Source of the DNA: Liolophura sinensis
Taxonomy: Eukaryota > Mollusca > Polyplacophora > Chitonida > Chitonidae
DNA: 64,000 nucleotides
Assembly (NCBI RefSeq): GCF_032854445.1
Contig: NC_088297.1
Span: 23,509,127 to 23,573,126 of the forward strand
Reading direction: 5' to 3'
Position numbers and translations under genes: made by a program. Under the pieces are notes generated by a model. The model searched no databases and was not told where the DNA came from. It saw nothing but the letters and a program-made list of their open reading frames with translations. Positions 23,801-35,179 of this stretch are shown piece by piece; position 1 is the stretch's first letter, and each line of letters opens with the position of its first letter.

Positions 23801-26800
23801 TCAAGCATATTATATGTATGTATGTTTTGGGTTTTAATGTTGTACTTCACAATTTTTCAGTTATTTGACGACGAAGAGTCATTAGGTGTGTGTACATGTA
23901 CCGTGTTTTCTTGTGGCAGGGCAAGTCTATAGAGTCAAAGTGCTGCCGCCACTGAAGAATCATGTCAAAGACACCAGACATGACACACTCAGTAACATTG
24001 TACCGACACCGAGCAAACCAAACCAAACTGTTTCCTTTCTCTAACCTCTAAGGCCATTAGGCCACCTAGACGGTCTAGCATATTATACACCACTCAAACA
24101 TGGTCTTTTCAGAATGTCTGCGGCCGAACAATGTCATCCAAGGGTAAAGTCCCTTGGATCGAGCTGAATGGCCAAGAGATCGCAGATTCTGAGTTCTGCA
24201 TTGAATTCCTGAACAAGAAGTTTGACGTCGACTTAAATGCTGGTGTGTCACGAGTGGACCTTGCTACAGGAGTCGCTTTCCAGAGGCTTGCTGAAGATAG
24301 TCTCTACTGGTAGGGTGGTGCTGGTGTTTCCAGTTTTAGTGTTGAAAGGCTTACTCCCAACGTTGCGCATTGATACATTTATATATGCGGACACCTGTTT
24401 TAACGCATACTCAGTTTTCGAGTTACGTAACTACGACAATTAACAGAGCAACGCCCCTGTGCAAAATGACGTCGTCACTTTAGGGCAAGATGGGGATTGT
24501 GCCGTAAAGCGACAACTTTACGATGGAAAGGGACGTCACTGTGGTGTCGTTACGTGGTATCTCGAAACTTGGGTGTTCGAAGAGCCTTCTTTTTGATAAC
24601 ATTTGTTCTGTTTTTATTCACATGCCCAGGTTATTCATTGGTCAGAGCATAAAAAGGCAGTGAATTGAGGAGTTGCCTGCCCAATTTTTACACGTATTCA
24701 GCCAATGAGTAATCATCACTTGTAGCGCGTATTACACGGTGGCTGTAAATGATTGAAAGGGTATATGACTAGGGGCACAGATAAAATACTAACCCATATT
24801 ATGTAAAGGTGAATACAGTCACTACACTTACTTCCAACAACAACAACAGGCTCCGCCTGGCAGCACTTATCACCCGGAGGTTGAGTTGGTTTACTGAAAA
24901 TAGCAGAACAACCTCACCCTTCAACGATGGTTCGACGATGTGCCGTGGTCAGCGGTGTGTTACGTTATGGGGTTTACTTCGTACCTGACTATGTGCCGTG
25001 GTAAGAGGTGTGTTACATTATGGGGTTTACTTCGTACCTAACTATGTGCCGTGGTCGGCGGTGTGTTACATTATGAGGTTTACTTCGTACCTGACGATGT
25101 GCCGTGGTCGGCGGTGTGTTACATTATGAGGTTTACTTCGTACCTGACTGTGCCGTGGTCAGCGGTGTGTTACATTATGAGGTTTACTTCGTACCTGACG
25201 ATGTGCCGTGGTCGGCGGTGTGTTACATTATGAGGTTTACTTCGTACCTGACTATGTGCCGTGGTCAGCGGTGTGCTACATTATGAGGTTTACTTCGTAC
25301 CTTCGTTAAATGATGTGTTAATTTTAACAGAAAGTTTGTTTTTTGTGTAATGCTAGAATGTATTCTGCTATTATGACATAATGTTCTGTCATATTAAACA
25401 TAGTATCCTGTTAGTCAAATAGAATCTTCATGTAGAATTAATAGAATATGAATGTTATATTTGACAGAATAATCTGTTGCAATAGCAGACTACATTCCGA
25501 CAACACTCAAGTAACAGATTTTCTGTTAAATTTAACATATTATTTTTTGAGAGTACGACCTCTTGTCGGTTTCACTGTGGTGCCGTCTAACCCGTTTCCC
25601 CCATCCATATGCCTGACCGCCTTCATAGAAAGTAACATATTCTTGAGGAATTAGTAAAGCACTAAGTCCCGGGATCAAAATGTGACCTTAGACTTTAAGC
25701 CGAAATTTTAAATTAGATTAAAGTAGTTATTTCTGATGTAGCAAGATCAAAATATCCATTCTATGTAAGTTTTTGTACAATAAATTTCAGCCAAAATAAC
25801 GAAAAGAAATATGCCAAACTTTATGTTTAAAATTTTGAGTCAAGTCTGAGATCGCTTCCTGATTCCCGGGGCAAGAGAAATAAGTACTTCAGTAGATTAA
25901 TAAATTCGACTGAATCCGATAGTTTGAAAACAAATCTTTTGCCGGTTCGCAGGTGTCTAGTGTTGTACAGATGGGTGTTTCGTGTGAACGAGGCTTGGCT
26001 AGAAGAGGCTCGGATCCCCGTCTTATTCCGCTGGTACGTCTCGCGGTTTACCCGGCGTCAGACATGGTCCCAGGGCCACGGCAGGCACAGCCAGGCAGAG
26101 GTGGACCGGATATTGCAGAGCGACCTTCAGGCACTATCAGAGTTTTTAGGTAAGTAGCAAAACAGTGTTAATGGAGAGTTAAGAAGAAGAAGAAGAAAAA
26201 ACACTCTGACGTAGTGTCAAGGTCAGTTACTTAGTGAGGCTGAAATTAAAAGTTCACAAGCCCTTAACACCGGTTTGCCCACCTTTGGCGCCAACGTCCT
26301 GGACGGGGACAATCCCGCCTTGGTACCTATAGGGATGACAAATCCGAACCCGCCCGAAGACAGTCGGACTTAACCAATCATTGAACGCGTTATGCCAGGT
26401 ATTGTGTCATTGTCAACTCACGGAAATCGTTTATAACACCACCTGTAATCCGTTAATAATTAACTACCGACACAATTATAATAATACAATATAAAAGATA
26501 CCACAAAGCAAATGAGTACATCTTATGACATATAGAATGCAGTGTATGTATTCTGATATAGACTGTACCTTAATTTAATGTGAAATGTACTTATTCATTT
26601 CCACCGAGTATATTTTTTATTTGAATGTAAATTTGATGTTTATATCGAATCATGCATTTTACCTAAATTATGATAATATTTATGAACATATTAAAAATAT
26701 AAATATGATCCAAATTGAGGTTTAATACATTTGTTAGCTGAAAAGAACAAATTCTAGTGCAAAAAATATTTATTAAACGTGTGTTACATCCTCATTTATG

Positions 26801-29800
26801 ACATTATTACACAAAGACTATAAATACCAAAAGGTGGACCCAAGTACCCACCATACAAAAATTACTTTCATGTGTCTTTTTCTGCTTAAGGAAAAATTGG
26901 AAAAAATAATGAAGACCACATTTAGGAATAACTGTTCGCACTCTTTCATCTGAACGTTTTTATGTTTTTCCCACCTGTAAGTCTACGATCGCTTCGTGAT
27001 CCCGGGGCCAGGTTTTCAATAATCTTATCCGTGTGGTATAAACTTATCCGTCGTGTTATACATATAAGTGAAACATTCTTAAAGAAGGCCTCCAATCAGA
27101 TAAATAAGAAGATCAACAGTGTCTCTCGCTACTCCGAGGCCGCACAAATTGGGCCAGCTATCTTGGTCACAGTTGTATATGTATTTTCCAGGTACTAAAC
27201 CGTTCCTTCTGGGTCGGGAGCCGAGCCAGGTGGACTGTGCTGTGTTTGGTCAGCTCTCCCAGTTTAAGTGGAACATGCACGGCTGTTTGGCCAACACACT
27301 CGTCACGGGTGAGACTCGACAGCCACTGAGAACTTTAATAAAATATAATCTGTAAAATTTAGCAGAAAATCTGTTATCTCAGTGATGCTGGAATATATTC
27401 TGTTTCTGCATCAGATTATTCTGTTAAATACAGAGTATTTCCACCATTATTCTGTTAAATACAGAGCATTTCTACCATTACTCTGTTAAATACAACACAC
27501 ATTTTCTGTTAGTTCAACATAACGATTCTATTAGACTAACACGATATTACGTTGAGTATGACTCAATATTGTGGTATAACAACAGAATTTTTGTTGAATT
27601 TAATAGATTAATTTTTTTAATGTATTCGGCTTTAGTTACTGTCTCCGCCAGAGGAGGTTATGTGTTTGCTGGCGTTTATTTGGCTGTCAGTCAGCAATGT
27701 TAGGCACTGATTTTGATTAAATTGTGTTCACAGGTTAGCCCAATCCAAGTTAATAAATTCTGGTAGAGATGTGGATCGGAATCCGGATCCAAGAATTATT
27801 TAAACGATTCTTCGCTATTCACCGATAGACAAATGTATAAATGTATTATCTCGGTGTCTGCAGTTTGCGCGTTCAGCTGTGGCCCAAGTCTGTGCTTTCA
27901 AAGTGACTTTTAGTTCACTGGTTGTATATTTGAGTAATGATCTCAAATTAGTTATTTATTTCTTTGGTTGCTTGCCTTATTTTTTATTTGTTGATGATGT
28001 TTTTCAGTCGCTACAGTTTAATTTCATGTTTGCTCTGAATGACCGTATAACGATTTTTGTTGATGTTTGGTTATTACTGCTCATAAACTCTGTACAGCGC
28101 ATGCTCCGTCCCCTTTCAGTTCACATTGAGGAATTTCTCAACAAAAACCACAAAGATACAAATCTTGATCAACATTACGTCATTTGAGCTCAGGGTGACA
28201 GACATGGAGAATTAACGCCAGGTTTACTTACTCTTGCGGATATTACCAGTCTCTACTAACTCTTCGTAGTCCACGGAACCGTGGGAGTGGGTACAGAAAT
28301 GTCTAGGTGCTTCACTGGCTGAGATGGTTAAAGCTCTGGTGTACCTGTAGCGTTCCAACGCTCGCTGTCTCGATGTGACTACCAAGACCTTGGCTAATGG
28401 GATACCTGGTAGCTCTCCAGCGTTCGCTGTCTCGATGTGACTACCAAGCCCCTGGCTCAGGAGGTACCTATAGCGTTCCAGCGTTCGCTGTCTCGATGTG
28501 ACTACCAAGACCTTGGCTAATGTGATACCTGGTAGCTCTCCAGCGTTCACTGTCTCGATGTGACTACCAAGCCTTTGGCTAAGGAGGCACCTGGTAGCGT
28601 TCCAGCGTTCTAGTCCTTAACTAGTAACTAGTACCTTAACTAGTCCTCAACTAGTGAAGTACCTGGTAGCGTTCCAGCGTTCACTGCCTCGGTTTGACTA
28701 CCAAGCCCTTGGATAATGAGGTACCTGATAGCGTTCCAGCGTTCACTGCCTCGGTTTGACTACCAAGCCCTTGGTTAATGAGGTACCTGGCAGCGTTCCA
28801 GCGTTCGCTGCCTGGGTTTGACTACCGAGCCCTTGGCTTATGAGGTACCTGGTAGCTTTCCAGCGTTCGCTGTCTCGATGTGACTACCAAGCCCCTGGCT
28901 CAGGAGGTACCTATAGCGTTCCAGCGTTCGCTGTCTCGATGTGACTACCAAGACCTTGGCTAATGTGATACCTGGTAGCTCTCCAGCGTTCACTGTCTCG
29001 ATGTGACTACCAAGCCTTTGGCTAAGGAGGCACCTGGTAGCGTTCCAGCGTTCTAGTCCTTAACTAGTAACTAGTACCTTAACTAGTCCTCAACTAGTGA
29101 AGTACCTGGTAGCGTTCCAGCGTTCACTGCCTCGGTTTGACTACCAAGCCCTTGGATAATGAGGTACCTGATAGCGTTCCAGCGTTCACTGCCTCGGTTT
29201 GACTACCAAGCCCTTGGTTAATGAGGTACCTGGCAGCGTTCCAGCGTTCGCTGCCTGGGTTTGACTACCGAGCCCTTGGCTTATGAGGTACCTGGTAGCT
29301 TTCCAGCGTTCGCTGTCTCGATGTGACTACCAAGCCCCTGGCTCAGGAGGTACCTGTAGCGTTCTAGCGTTCGCTGTCTCGATGTGACTACCAAGCCCCT
29401 GGCTAAGGAGGTACCTGGTAGCTCTCCAGCGTTCACTGTCTCGATGTGACTACCAAGCCCCTTGCTCAGGAGGTACCTGGTAGTGTTCCAGCGTTCACTG
29501 CCTCGGTTTGACTACCAAGCCCTTGGATAATGAGGTACCTGGTAGCGTTCCAGCGTTCACTGCCTCGGTTTGACTACCAAGCCCTTGGTTAATGAGGTAC
29601 CTGGTAGCGTTCCAGCGTTCGCTGCCTGGGTTTGACTACCGAGCCCTTGGCTTATGAGGTACCTGTAGCGTTCCAGCGTTCGCTGCCTCGGTGTGACTAC
29701 CAAGACCTTGACAAAATGAGGTACCTGGTAGCTTTTCAGGGTTCGCTAAAGTGGTGTGACTACCAAGACCTTGGCTAATGGGATACCTGGTAGCGTTCCA

Positions 29801-31487
29801 GCGTTCACTGCCTCGGTATGACTACCAAGTCCTTAACTAATGAGGTAACTGGTAGATTTCCAGCGTTCACTGCTTCGGTTTGACTACCAAGCCCTTGGCT
29901 AATGAGGTACCTGGTACCGTTCCAGCGTTCGCTGCCTGGGTTTGACTACCGAGCCCTTGGCTCATGACGTACCTGTAGCGTTCCAGCGTTCGCTGCCTCG
30001 CGTTCCATGTTTCAACTACTGCTTTAAGTCAAGATGTTTTTCAGGTACGTGGCAAAAGTTGGTAATTTGTTTCGTGTACTTCCGTTTCCTTCACCCAGAA
30101 ATCTGCCCTGGAACCGTCATATAAATGGAAATATTCTTCAGAACGACGTTAAACGCCAATGAAATTAGTCTGTCAGTTAATCATTCATTCATTCATTCAT
30201 TCATCATTCGATCAATTTACAAATCAATCAATCAACTACCGGTAATCAATCAATTTATTAATCAAAACATTTTTCAGTTACGAATGAAAATAAGTGTGAT
30301 GAACAACATAAATTTGTAAATTGTTATAAATATTATATTAAGACAGCTACTTAAAACTCAATCAGAAGGCGGTATAGCTGAACTTTGGTCCAAAACGCTA
30401 ACGTGAAATGGAACTGATGTTGTGAGGACCCAAATCCTATTAGTGCCATACAATCTTCATGTTATGTATGCTATATTCAGCAGAATAACCTGCTGCAAAA
30501 ACAGAATAACCTGCTGCAATAACAGAATAACCTGTTGCAATAACACAATAACCTGCTGCAATAACAGAATAGCCTGCTGCAACGATAGAATAATACCCTG
30601 CAATAACAGAATAACCTGGTGCAAAAACAGAATAAACCCCAGCCATACCAGAATAACCTACTGCAATAAGAGAATAATCTGCTGCAATCGCAAAATAACC
30701 TGCAGCAATAACAGAATAACCTACTGCAATGACAGAATAATCCGCTGCAATTCTAGCATTCTAGGTTCCACATTAGATATGCTGTTTGAGTAGCACATTG
30801 CAGAGGATATGCTTTAGGGAACATATATATATCTTTCTTTCTTTGAGTTTAAACGTTCTTTCCCATCGCTGTCTCCTGGCAGCAATGTCGACATTTTGAT
30901 AGTGTTTTCCCATTGAAGCCCATTTCAGTTCTTTTACCTTGAGTAGGGGTCTATATGTTTAACAGCTACATTTAAAATTTTTTTATTTTTTGCCATCAAA
31001 AAGAGTTTTTGTATATCCAAGGTGATAAGCGTGTAACTACCATAAGTAAACCCTTGCTTCTTTTTACGACAGTCAAATAAATAGTCTAAGCGCAAAACAC
31101 ATCGGTTGGATTGTATATCTCACGGTGATCTCAATCATTGTGTCCTTTTAGTCCTTTCTGTCACGTTGGTCCTTTCTGTCACGTTGGCCCTTTCTGTCAC
31201 GTTGGCCCTTTCTGTCACGTTGGTCCTTTCTGTCACGTTGGTCCTTCCTGTCACGTTGGTCCTTTCTGTCACGCCGTGGCGTTGAGTTTTTAGAATTTAA
31301 AACTCAACATATAGACAATAGACAAACACATATTATCGTGCCGTAATTTACTCAATTACTGACTCACATTTTGGTGATATTTTCAGAGACTTTTCCCAAC
31401 CTGAGTGCTTACTGCGAGCGTATGAAGGAACGGTACTGGCCCGACTGGGATGAACACACTCTGATGGGCCGCAAACAGGACAAGTAG
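20861..31487 (+). CDS. FAXC: FAXC-like protein A (failed axon connections family), complete
   Basis: Exons 20861-20937, 21814-21946, 24113-24309, 25953-26149, 27192-27308 and 31387-31487 join into 822 nt, 273 aa, all with GT/AG borders. Residues 1-26 hold one membrane anchor (FAVVSVASLILGIVAMWL) followed by CKKR. Residues 35-70 (TIVLHQIRRGPYAPSISPFC then KLETYLRM) are the thioredoxin-like N-terminal fold. KVPWIELNG at 82-90 is the cis-Pro-type loop, followed by [19 protein letters not shown]. The helical GST-C-like part has a GREPSQVDCAVFGQL block and ends in YCERMKERYWPDW. This is the metaxin/GST-related FAX family; Drosophila fax is a modifier of Abl signalling in axon growth. The N-terminal anchor suggests membrane attachment with the fold in the cytosol. 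Intron 2 carries partial exon-2 duplications. A second gene lies tail to tail at 39473-46181. Confidence 0.93.
21090..21197. repeat. 18-bp tandem repeat
   Basis: About six units of TCCTTGAGGATACTTGGT in FAXC-A intron 1. Being a multiple of 3, it keeps a minus-strand frame open with a hexapeptide repeat (ILKEPS-like); not a gene. Confidence 0.85.
21395..21555 (+). repeat. SINE (family 2)
   Basis: TGGTTTCAAACGGGCTCTCT is box-B-like, followed by GATTTCCTCCCATCATAATG and a TATCAAATAAATAAAGG tail. In FAXC-A intron 1. Confidence 0.65.
21947..22500 (+). repeat. 82-bp tandem array derived from FAXC-A exon 2 and its splice donor
   Basis: Each unit repeats the 3' part of exon 2 (TGTGTCAAGCTAGAGACTTA CCTGAGGATG..), the exon end CCAG, the donor GTGAGT and about 25 bp of intron (ATCTTCACAATACAGGATCT). 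After the genuine donor at 21947, donor-like GT sites follow at 22029, 22111, 22193, 22323, 22405 and 22488, i.e. steps of 82, 82, 82, 130, 82 and 83. The 130-bp unit contains 48 more bases of exon 2, so 22236-22322 encodes IRRGPYAPSISPFCAKLETY LRKAKLKYQ, nearly an alternative exon 2 3' end. Confidence 0.93.
22563..23677 (+). mobile_element. Tc1/mariner-type transposon relic
   Basis: Left end TATACTGAACA..AACTTCAT and right end ATCTGAAGTTACATCTGTTC AGTATA are inverted copies, bounded by TA as expected for this superfamily. A plus-strand transposase relic lies inside. In FAXC-A intron 2. Confidence 0.8.
22775..23500 (+). pseudogene. Tc1-like transposase relic
   Basis: Starts MPRLTNVERERAVGMLQ, followed by a helix-turn-helix with GRPRVTT at about 22940, then after a frame change FRDESRFTLRFADGT near 23185 (first catalytic Asp) and EWPSASPDLNPIEQV near 23420-23460 (third catalytic position). 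The segment that would carry the second Asp (QDNAxxH) is missing between about 23330 and 23400, and stops and frame shifts interrupt the rest. Inactive. Confidence 0.85.
23811..24060 (-). repeat. SINE-like repeat (family 3)
   Basis: Second copy of the 4908-5205 repeat: TATGTATGTTTTGGGTTTTA, CACAATTTTTCAGTTATTTG, GAGTCATTAGGTGTGTGTAC, TTCTTGTGGCAGGGC and CAAAGACACCAGACATGACA blocks. It ends about 50 bp before FAXC-A exon 3. A degenerate piece of the same kind is at 33655-33720. Confidence 0.65.
24939..25300. repeat. 53-bp tandem array
   Basis: Nearly seven units of GTGCCGTGGTCGGCGGTGTG TTACATTATGAGGTTTACTT CGTACCTGACGAT in FAXC-A intron 3, a few substitutions per unit. Short frames through it are not genes. 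Confidence 0.92.
25316..25545. mobile_element. MITE family D, copy 1
   Basis: Palindromic: TGTTAATTTTAACAGAAAGT at the left is matched in reverse by TTTTCTGTTAAATTTAACA at the right. The interior contains GACAGAATAATCTGTTGCAA TAGC. Related copies are at 27355-27620 and 31915-32125. Non-coding. Confidence 0.7.
25667..25870. mobile_element. MITE family A, copy 2
   Basis: TCCCGGGATCAAAATGTGAC CTTAGACTTTAAG at the left; AAGTCTGAGATCGCTTCCTG ATTCCCGGGGC at the right, inverted and matching the 7214 copy in length and ends. In FAXC-A intron 3, about 80 bp before exon 4. Confidence 0.75.
26985..27013. mobile_element. MITE family A, end fragment
   Basis: GTCTACGATCGCTTCGTGAT CCCGGGGCC matches the right end of the other family-A copies. 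No matching left end was found nearby, so this is a remnant. The surrounding intron (26150-27191) is AT-rich and otherwise featureless. Confidence 0.6.
27355..27620. mobile_element. MITE family D, copy 2
   Basis: Shares AAAATCTGTTAT..GATGCTGGAATATATTCTG with the family. Contains a short internal triplication of ATTCTGTTAAATACAGAG. Ends near GAATTTTTGTTGAATTTAAT. In FAXC-A intron 5, directly after exon 5. Confidence 0.6.
27621..28289. other. Unassigned intron stretch
   Basis: FAXC-A intron 5. A 102-codon plus-strand open frame (27879-28187) is hydrophobic but resembles no family I know and has no splice or start context; treated as chance. Confidence 0.4.
28290..30005. repeat. 61-63-bp minisatellite with a 443-bp higher-order duplication
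   Basis: About 27 units of GGTAGCGTTCCAGCGTTCGC TGCCTCGGTTTGACTACCAA GCCCTTGGCTAATGAGGTAC CT in FAXC-A intron 5. The block 28461-28903 (seven units, including a CTAGT-rich variant) is followed directly by what looks like an identical copy at 28904-29346. Short frames through it are not genes. Confidence 0.95.
30050..30200 (+). repeat. SINE 3' end (family 2)
   Basis: CCCTGGAACCGTCATATAAA, then AATATTCTTCAGAACGACGT TAAACGCCAATGAAATT, followed by a CATT microsatellite at 30180-30205. The head is not recognisable. Confidence 0.55.
30470..30765. repeat. 18-bp minisatellite grown from MITE family D
   Basis: About 15 units of CAGAATAACCTGCTGCAATA-type (18-bp step). The unit equals the inner block CAGAATAATCTGTTGCAATA of MITE-D copy 1, and the flanks (TATATTCAG.. 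on the left, TTCTAGCATTCTAG on the right) also resemble that MITE. Frames on both strands are open but repetitive. Confidence 0.88.
31148..31277. repeat. 18-bp tandem repeat
   Basis: Seven units of TCCTTTCTGTCACGTTGG in FAXC-A intron 5, about 110 bp before the last exon. Pyrimidine-rich on the plus strand. No unique spacers. Confidence 0.92.
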
Positions 31488-31914
31488 ACGAGCACCGGGA
31501 GCTCCCAAAGGGCGCAAAGGCGACCTTGGCCACAACGGACAGGAATCATTGACGAGTCCTAAATTGCTAATATCTGCTTATCGACTTTCAGTTATGATGA
31601 AAGCCTACAGAGCTACAGAAAGTAGTTCGTTATGAAACAAACAGCAACCCACGCATCAGTCCTTGTAAAATTGGCTATTTCCGGAAGAAACAAAATGAGA
31701 GAAATGAAAGTTACACAACAAAACAGGAAGGCCTATTTTACTGAACAAAGTGTTTCTCTTGGGTACAAACCTGGCTGTCGCTCTGTCTGTGGGTGTTAGA
31801 CCCTTCTTGAGCTGTAAGTTCGCACTTCTGGTGGAAATGTATGTCTTGCACTGGGGATAGAACCTAGTTTCGTACATCTTCACCTGTCTTGCGTTACCCT
31901 CATGCACTCAAACA

Positions 31915-32125
31915 AATAATCTGTAACTTTTTACAGAAAGTCTGGCTGATGCTAGAATGTATTCCGTCATTATAACATAACACTTTGTCATGTTGAGCTC
32001 GAGATACTGGTAGTCTAATACAATATTTACGTTGAATGAATAGAATACGTGTAATATTGACAACAATCTGCTACAGTAACAGAATATATTCAACATGTAG
32101 CATCAGACCTAACAGATTATTTGTA
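31915..32125. mobile_element. MITE family D, copy 3
   Basis: Inverted ends AATAATCTGTAA and TAACAGATTATT; GATGCTAGAATGTATTCCGT at the left pairs with the GAATATATTCAACATGTAGC block at the right. About 430 bp after the FAXC-A stop. Confidence 0.7.
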
Positions 32126-32779
32126 GACAGCAGCGAACAGCCAGGTGTAATGAAGCTGTTAGAAGTTCAAAATACGCGACCAACATAAAGATGACGTCAG
32201 CAAAATTTCAGACAAATCACAGCGCAAGGTAGGTGACGGAGAGCCAGTTAGATTTGAGAGGCACACTGTGTGTGTCGTTGCTGTATTCGGAACTGTTTGT
32301 CTATTTCGTTGCTGGATTCTACCTTTGGACGTCTGGGATAAAGAGATATGGCGAAATATCAAATAATGGAGGATGGGAGGGCAAAGGTTATGAAGAACTA
32401 GTGGATTCCATATTGATTAACTATTTCTTGGATACTATCATCATTTTAATGTTGCCATTTATACGTTTTATATTTTATCGCGTTTCATCAGCCTAAAGTC
32501 CATAAAAAACTCAAACTTCCTTGCCAGTTGTTTATCTAGACTGCATTAAGCAGTGTAAGTCATATTTTATTCAATTTTTATCGATCAATTCTATATAACC
32601 GTTGTATGGCATATAAGTACACGTTGCTTTTTCAAACATTTTTTTAAAGTTTAATACCCTTTTGGGTAAGCCTTATCAGTTTTACTTTGTTTTCACATGG
32701 TTAGACATATGGACGCATAAAGAAGATATGTTTATGTATTTGTGTGACTTTTGTTTAAAGGCTTGTAAAAAGCTGAAGT
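32126..32779. other. Unassigned stretch
   Basis: Contains an 87-codon plus-strand frame (32233-32496) with two hydrophobic segments, not recognised as any family and without supporting context. Otherwise AT-rich. Confidence 0.35.
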
Positions 32780-33015
32780 ACCTTTTGCAAGTTATTGACG
32801 AGCTTTCCCACGTAATTCGTAACGATTTCCACGACATATTGGTGGAAGACAAGTGGCCTTTGATGAATGTTAGTCTCCTCACACAGCCTCTTGACATGGC
32901 TATCCAGTGAGGCAGCACCATGAGCATGTTGGCATTGAGCGCGGTCTGCTACTAGGAAATATGACCGAACTAGTTTGAAAGCGACGTTAAATCCTCATCA
33001 AATAAACAAACAAAC
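32780..33015 (+). repeat. Interspersed repeat (family 4), copy 1
   Basis: GCAAGTTATTGACGAGCTTT CCCACGT, then GTGGAAGACAAGTGGCCTTT GATGAATGTTAG, and an ATCAAATAAACAAACAAAC tail at 32995-33015. The same order of blocks is at 33295-33440 and 33855-34040. Probably a SINE; no tRNA head recognised. Confidence 0.6.
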
Positions 33016-33294
33016 ATTTCATCTAGGGACGGGATTATTGGTGGAGTAAACAGCCTGGAGAGACTAACTTCCACACTTGAAAACTGCTGCAGACCAACAA
33101 ATGAATTCTTCGAACACGCAGACGATTCCAGCGTAACAAGGTGGTCTCATTTGTGACGATCTTATCGTCAGCATGGAGAACCCCTTATATCACTCGACCA
33201 GCGATGGGGCCAGGTGTGTGTTTTCCTTGTTTCTTTGTTGATTGTTTAATTAATTAATTAATTAATTGATTGATTAATTGATTAAAAAATATTA

Positions 33295-33440
33295 TACGAT
33301 GACAGTCAGTTTTATGGTGGAGAGAGTTTGACGCACATCGCCGACCATTGGCAAGTTACTGACGAACTTCGCCACGTGCCGTACAGATATGTACAAAATA
33401 TTTGTGAAAGGCGAGTCGTCTCCCACGAACGTAAAATTGC
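33295..33440 (+). repeat. Interspersed repeat (family 4), copy 2
   Basis: TTTTATGGTGGAGAGAGTTT, GCAAGTTACTGACGAACTTC GCCACGTGCCGTACAGATAT and GTGAAAGGCGAGTCGTCTCC match copies 1 and 3. Confidence 0.6.
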
Positions 33441-33854
33441 GCAAACGGTTGTCACCAAGGTCCAACAATCAGTGGGGTCGGGGTAATCTAAAAGTTCTCT
33501 AAGTCTTTATTCATCCTTGTTACATACAAACTATGGGGCGACAAGATACTTGCGCAAATACTACAGTCTACAGACATACGTTGTTTATTTGTTTCATCAC
33601 CACGTATATGATTTTGATGACAAGGTCACAGTGTTTCCTTGCGTTGGGCCGGTGTAAGCACCGAGTTACATGGGATGTGCTGACTAACTGAAATACCATG
33701 TCGAAGCCACCAGACTTGATCGCAGACAAGGCGATGCTGATGGATTTGGTCATAAATAAATAGTCAGTAGCCAATACACTGCCGATAAAACTGAACTTGT
33801 AAGAACACTAAAATGGATTCGAGAATTGGTACCAAATTTTTATTTAGCTAATTG
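33441..33854. other. Mostly unassigned; fragment of a family-3 repeat
   Basis: At 33655-33720 the sequence ACTGAAATACCATGTCGAAG CCACCAGAC resembles the family-3 repeat at 23955-23985. No coding signal. Confidence 0.4.
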
Positions 33855-34040
33855 TTGTTTAGTGCCATACTCAACAAATTTTCACTTCTACGGTGGCGAT
33901 CAGTTTTATGGGTGGAGGCACAGGAGGGGCCGGGGTAATCCGCCGACCTTTGACGAGTTGCTGACGAACTTTTTCACATGTGACGTAAAGATGTGAATAT
34001 TGAAAGACAAGTGATCTTTGAGGAACGTTAGACTGCGCAA
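33855..34040 (+). repeat. Interspersed repeat (family 4), copy 3
   Basis: GTTTAGTGCCATACTCAACA, TTTTATGGGTGGAGGCACAG, CGAGTTGCTGACGAACTTTT and GAAAGACAAGTGATCTTTGA blocks; the most complete copy of the family in the window. Confidence 0.65.
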
Positions 34041-34885
34041 GCGATCACATAGTGGTCATAGTCTACCGTTAACCAAGACCTCATGAACACTGATGGGGGT
34101 AATAATGCCAAAACCGCTCTGGCGCTAAACAAATTCCAATACAAAATGTTGTAGAAAGCGGAACTTCCTCTTGCTATACGAAACGAAATGATACCTCTCA
34201 GACATAAAGGAACACAAGGTAATAAAGCATGGAAACATAAAAATGGTACACGACCAAAATGATATTTGGTGATCTTATGAAAAGACAACAAAGAAGCCAA
34301 ATATTGTCAGGCATGAGTGTGTAAAATTTATTTTTCGCAGTTGAGATTCAACCTGCCTAATGGATGAACAAGATTTCTGTAAGATATTTTGTGGTTATCA
34401 TTAATATATTCAACCATCCTTGACTAAGTTGTAAATCAAGGAATGAACCTACACTGGGGAGAAACATCATTTAGGAACGTTCACCCCACAAACAGTGCAC
34501 AAAATGTAAGAGCACCAGTGTCCGGATCTTTAAAATGTATTTGTACCGATATTCAGTTTTGTTTCATTTTTAGCAAAACTCAACATTCAACTGAGCTGTA
34601 CCAAGAACTGGTACATTATCACCCAGACCAGTCATTCTGGAGTTCATATATAGTTAGATCTGTTTGAGCGCTTTGTTAATTATTCACTTGACTAAAACAT
34701 CGGAGACATTTTCTTTGCGTTTTAGTCATTGGTTCACAAAGGCCTATCTAGTTGACCACAACACAACACAAATATCAACGTTCAGGACATTTTCCTTGTC
34801 ATTGCTTGAAGTCTTCCTCGCCTGTCCTCGTAAACCTATAGTCACATGACTACAGATTTCTGTACAACCTTCATGACCACAAATT
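34041..34885. other. Unassigned stretch
   Basis: No supported gene or repeat family between the family-4 repeat and the tandem array. Confidence 0.4.
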
Positions 34886-35100
34886 TCTGTTCAACTTATA
34901 ACACCAAAGCTTTTCAGACAATTACACATTCTCAGATTTCTGTATAAATAACACAACCACAAATTTCTGTATAAATAACACAACCACAGATTTCTGTATA
35001 AATAACACAACCACAGATTTCTATATAAATAACACAACCACAGATTTCTGTATAAATAACACGACCACAGGTTTCTGTATGACCCACGTGACCATAAATT
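34886..35100. repeat. 27-bp tandem repeat
   Basis: About seven units of CTGTATAAATAACACAACCA CAGATTT. It merges on the right into the 70-bp array, with which it shares ACCACAGATTTCTGTA, so the longer unit probably evolved from it. Confidence 0.9.
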
Positions 35101-35179
35101 TCTGTACAACTTATATTAGCTTAACTTTGTACACAATTTCAAAATCCACAGATTGCTATATAAATTATGACGCAACAGA

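Noticed and set aside
27879-28187. 102-codon hydrophobic plus-strand frame
   Set aside because: Lies in a FAXC-A intron, no family resemblance, AT-rich composition explains the hydrophobic codons.
31148-31277. Regular short repeats resembling a CRISPR array (also 24939-25300 and 39905-41525)
   Set aside because: Units are contiguous tandem copies without unique spacers, in introns or next to animal genes.
32233-32496. 87-codon frame with two membrane-like segments
   Set aside because: No recognisable family and no splice or promoter support; kept only as a note in the unassigned stretch.
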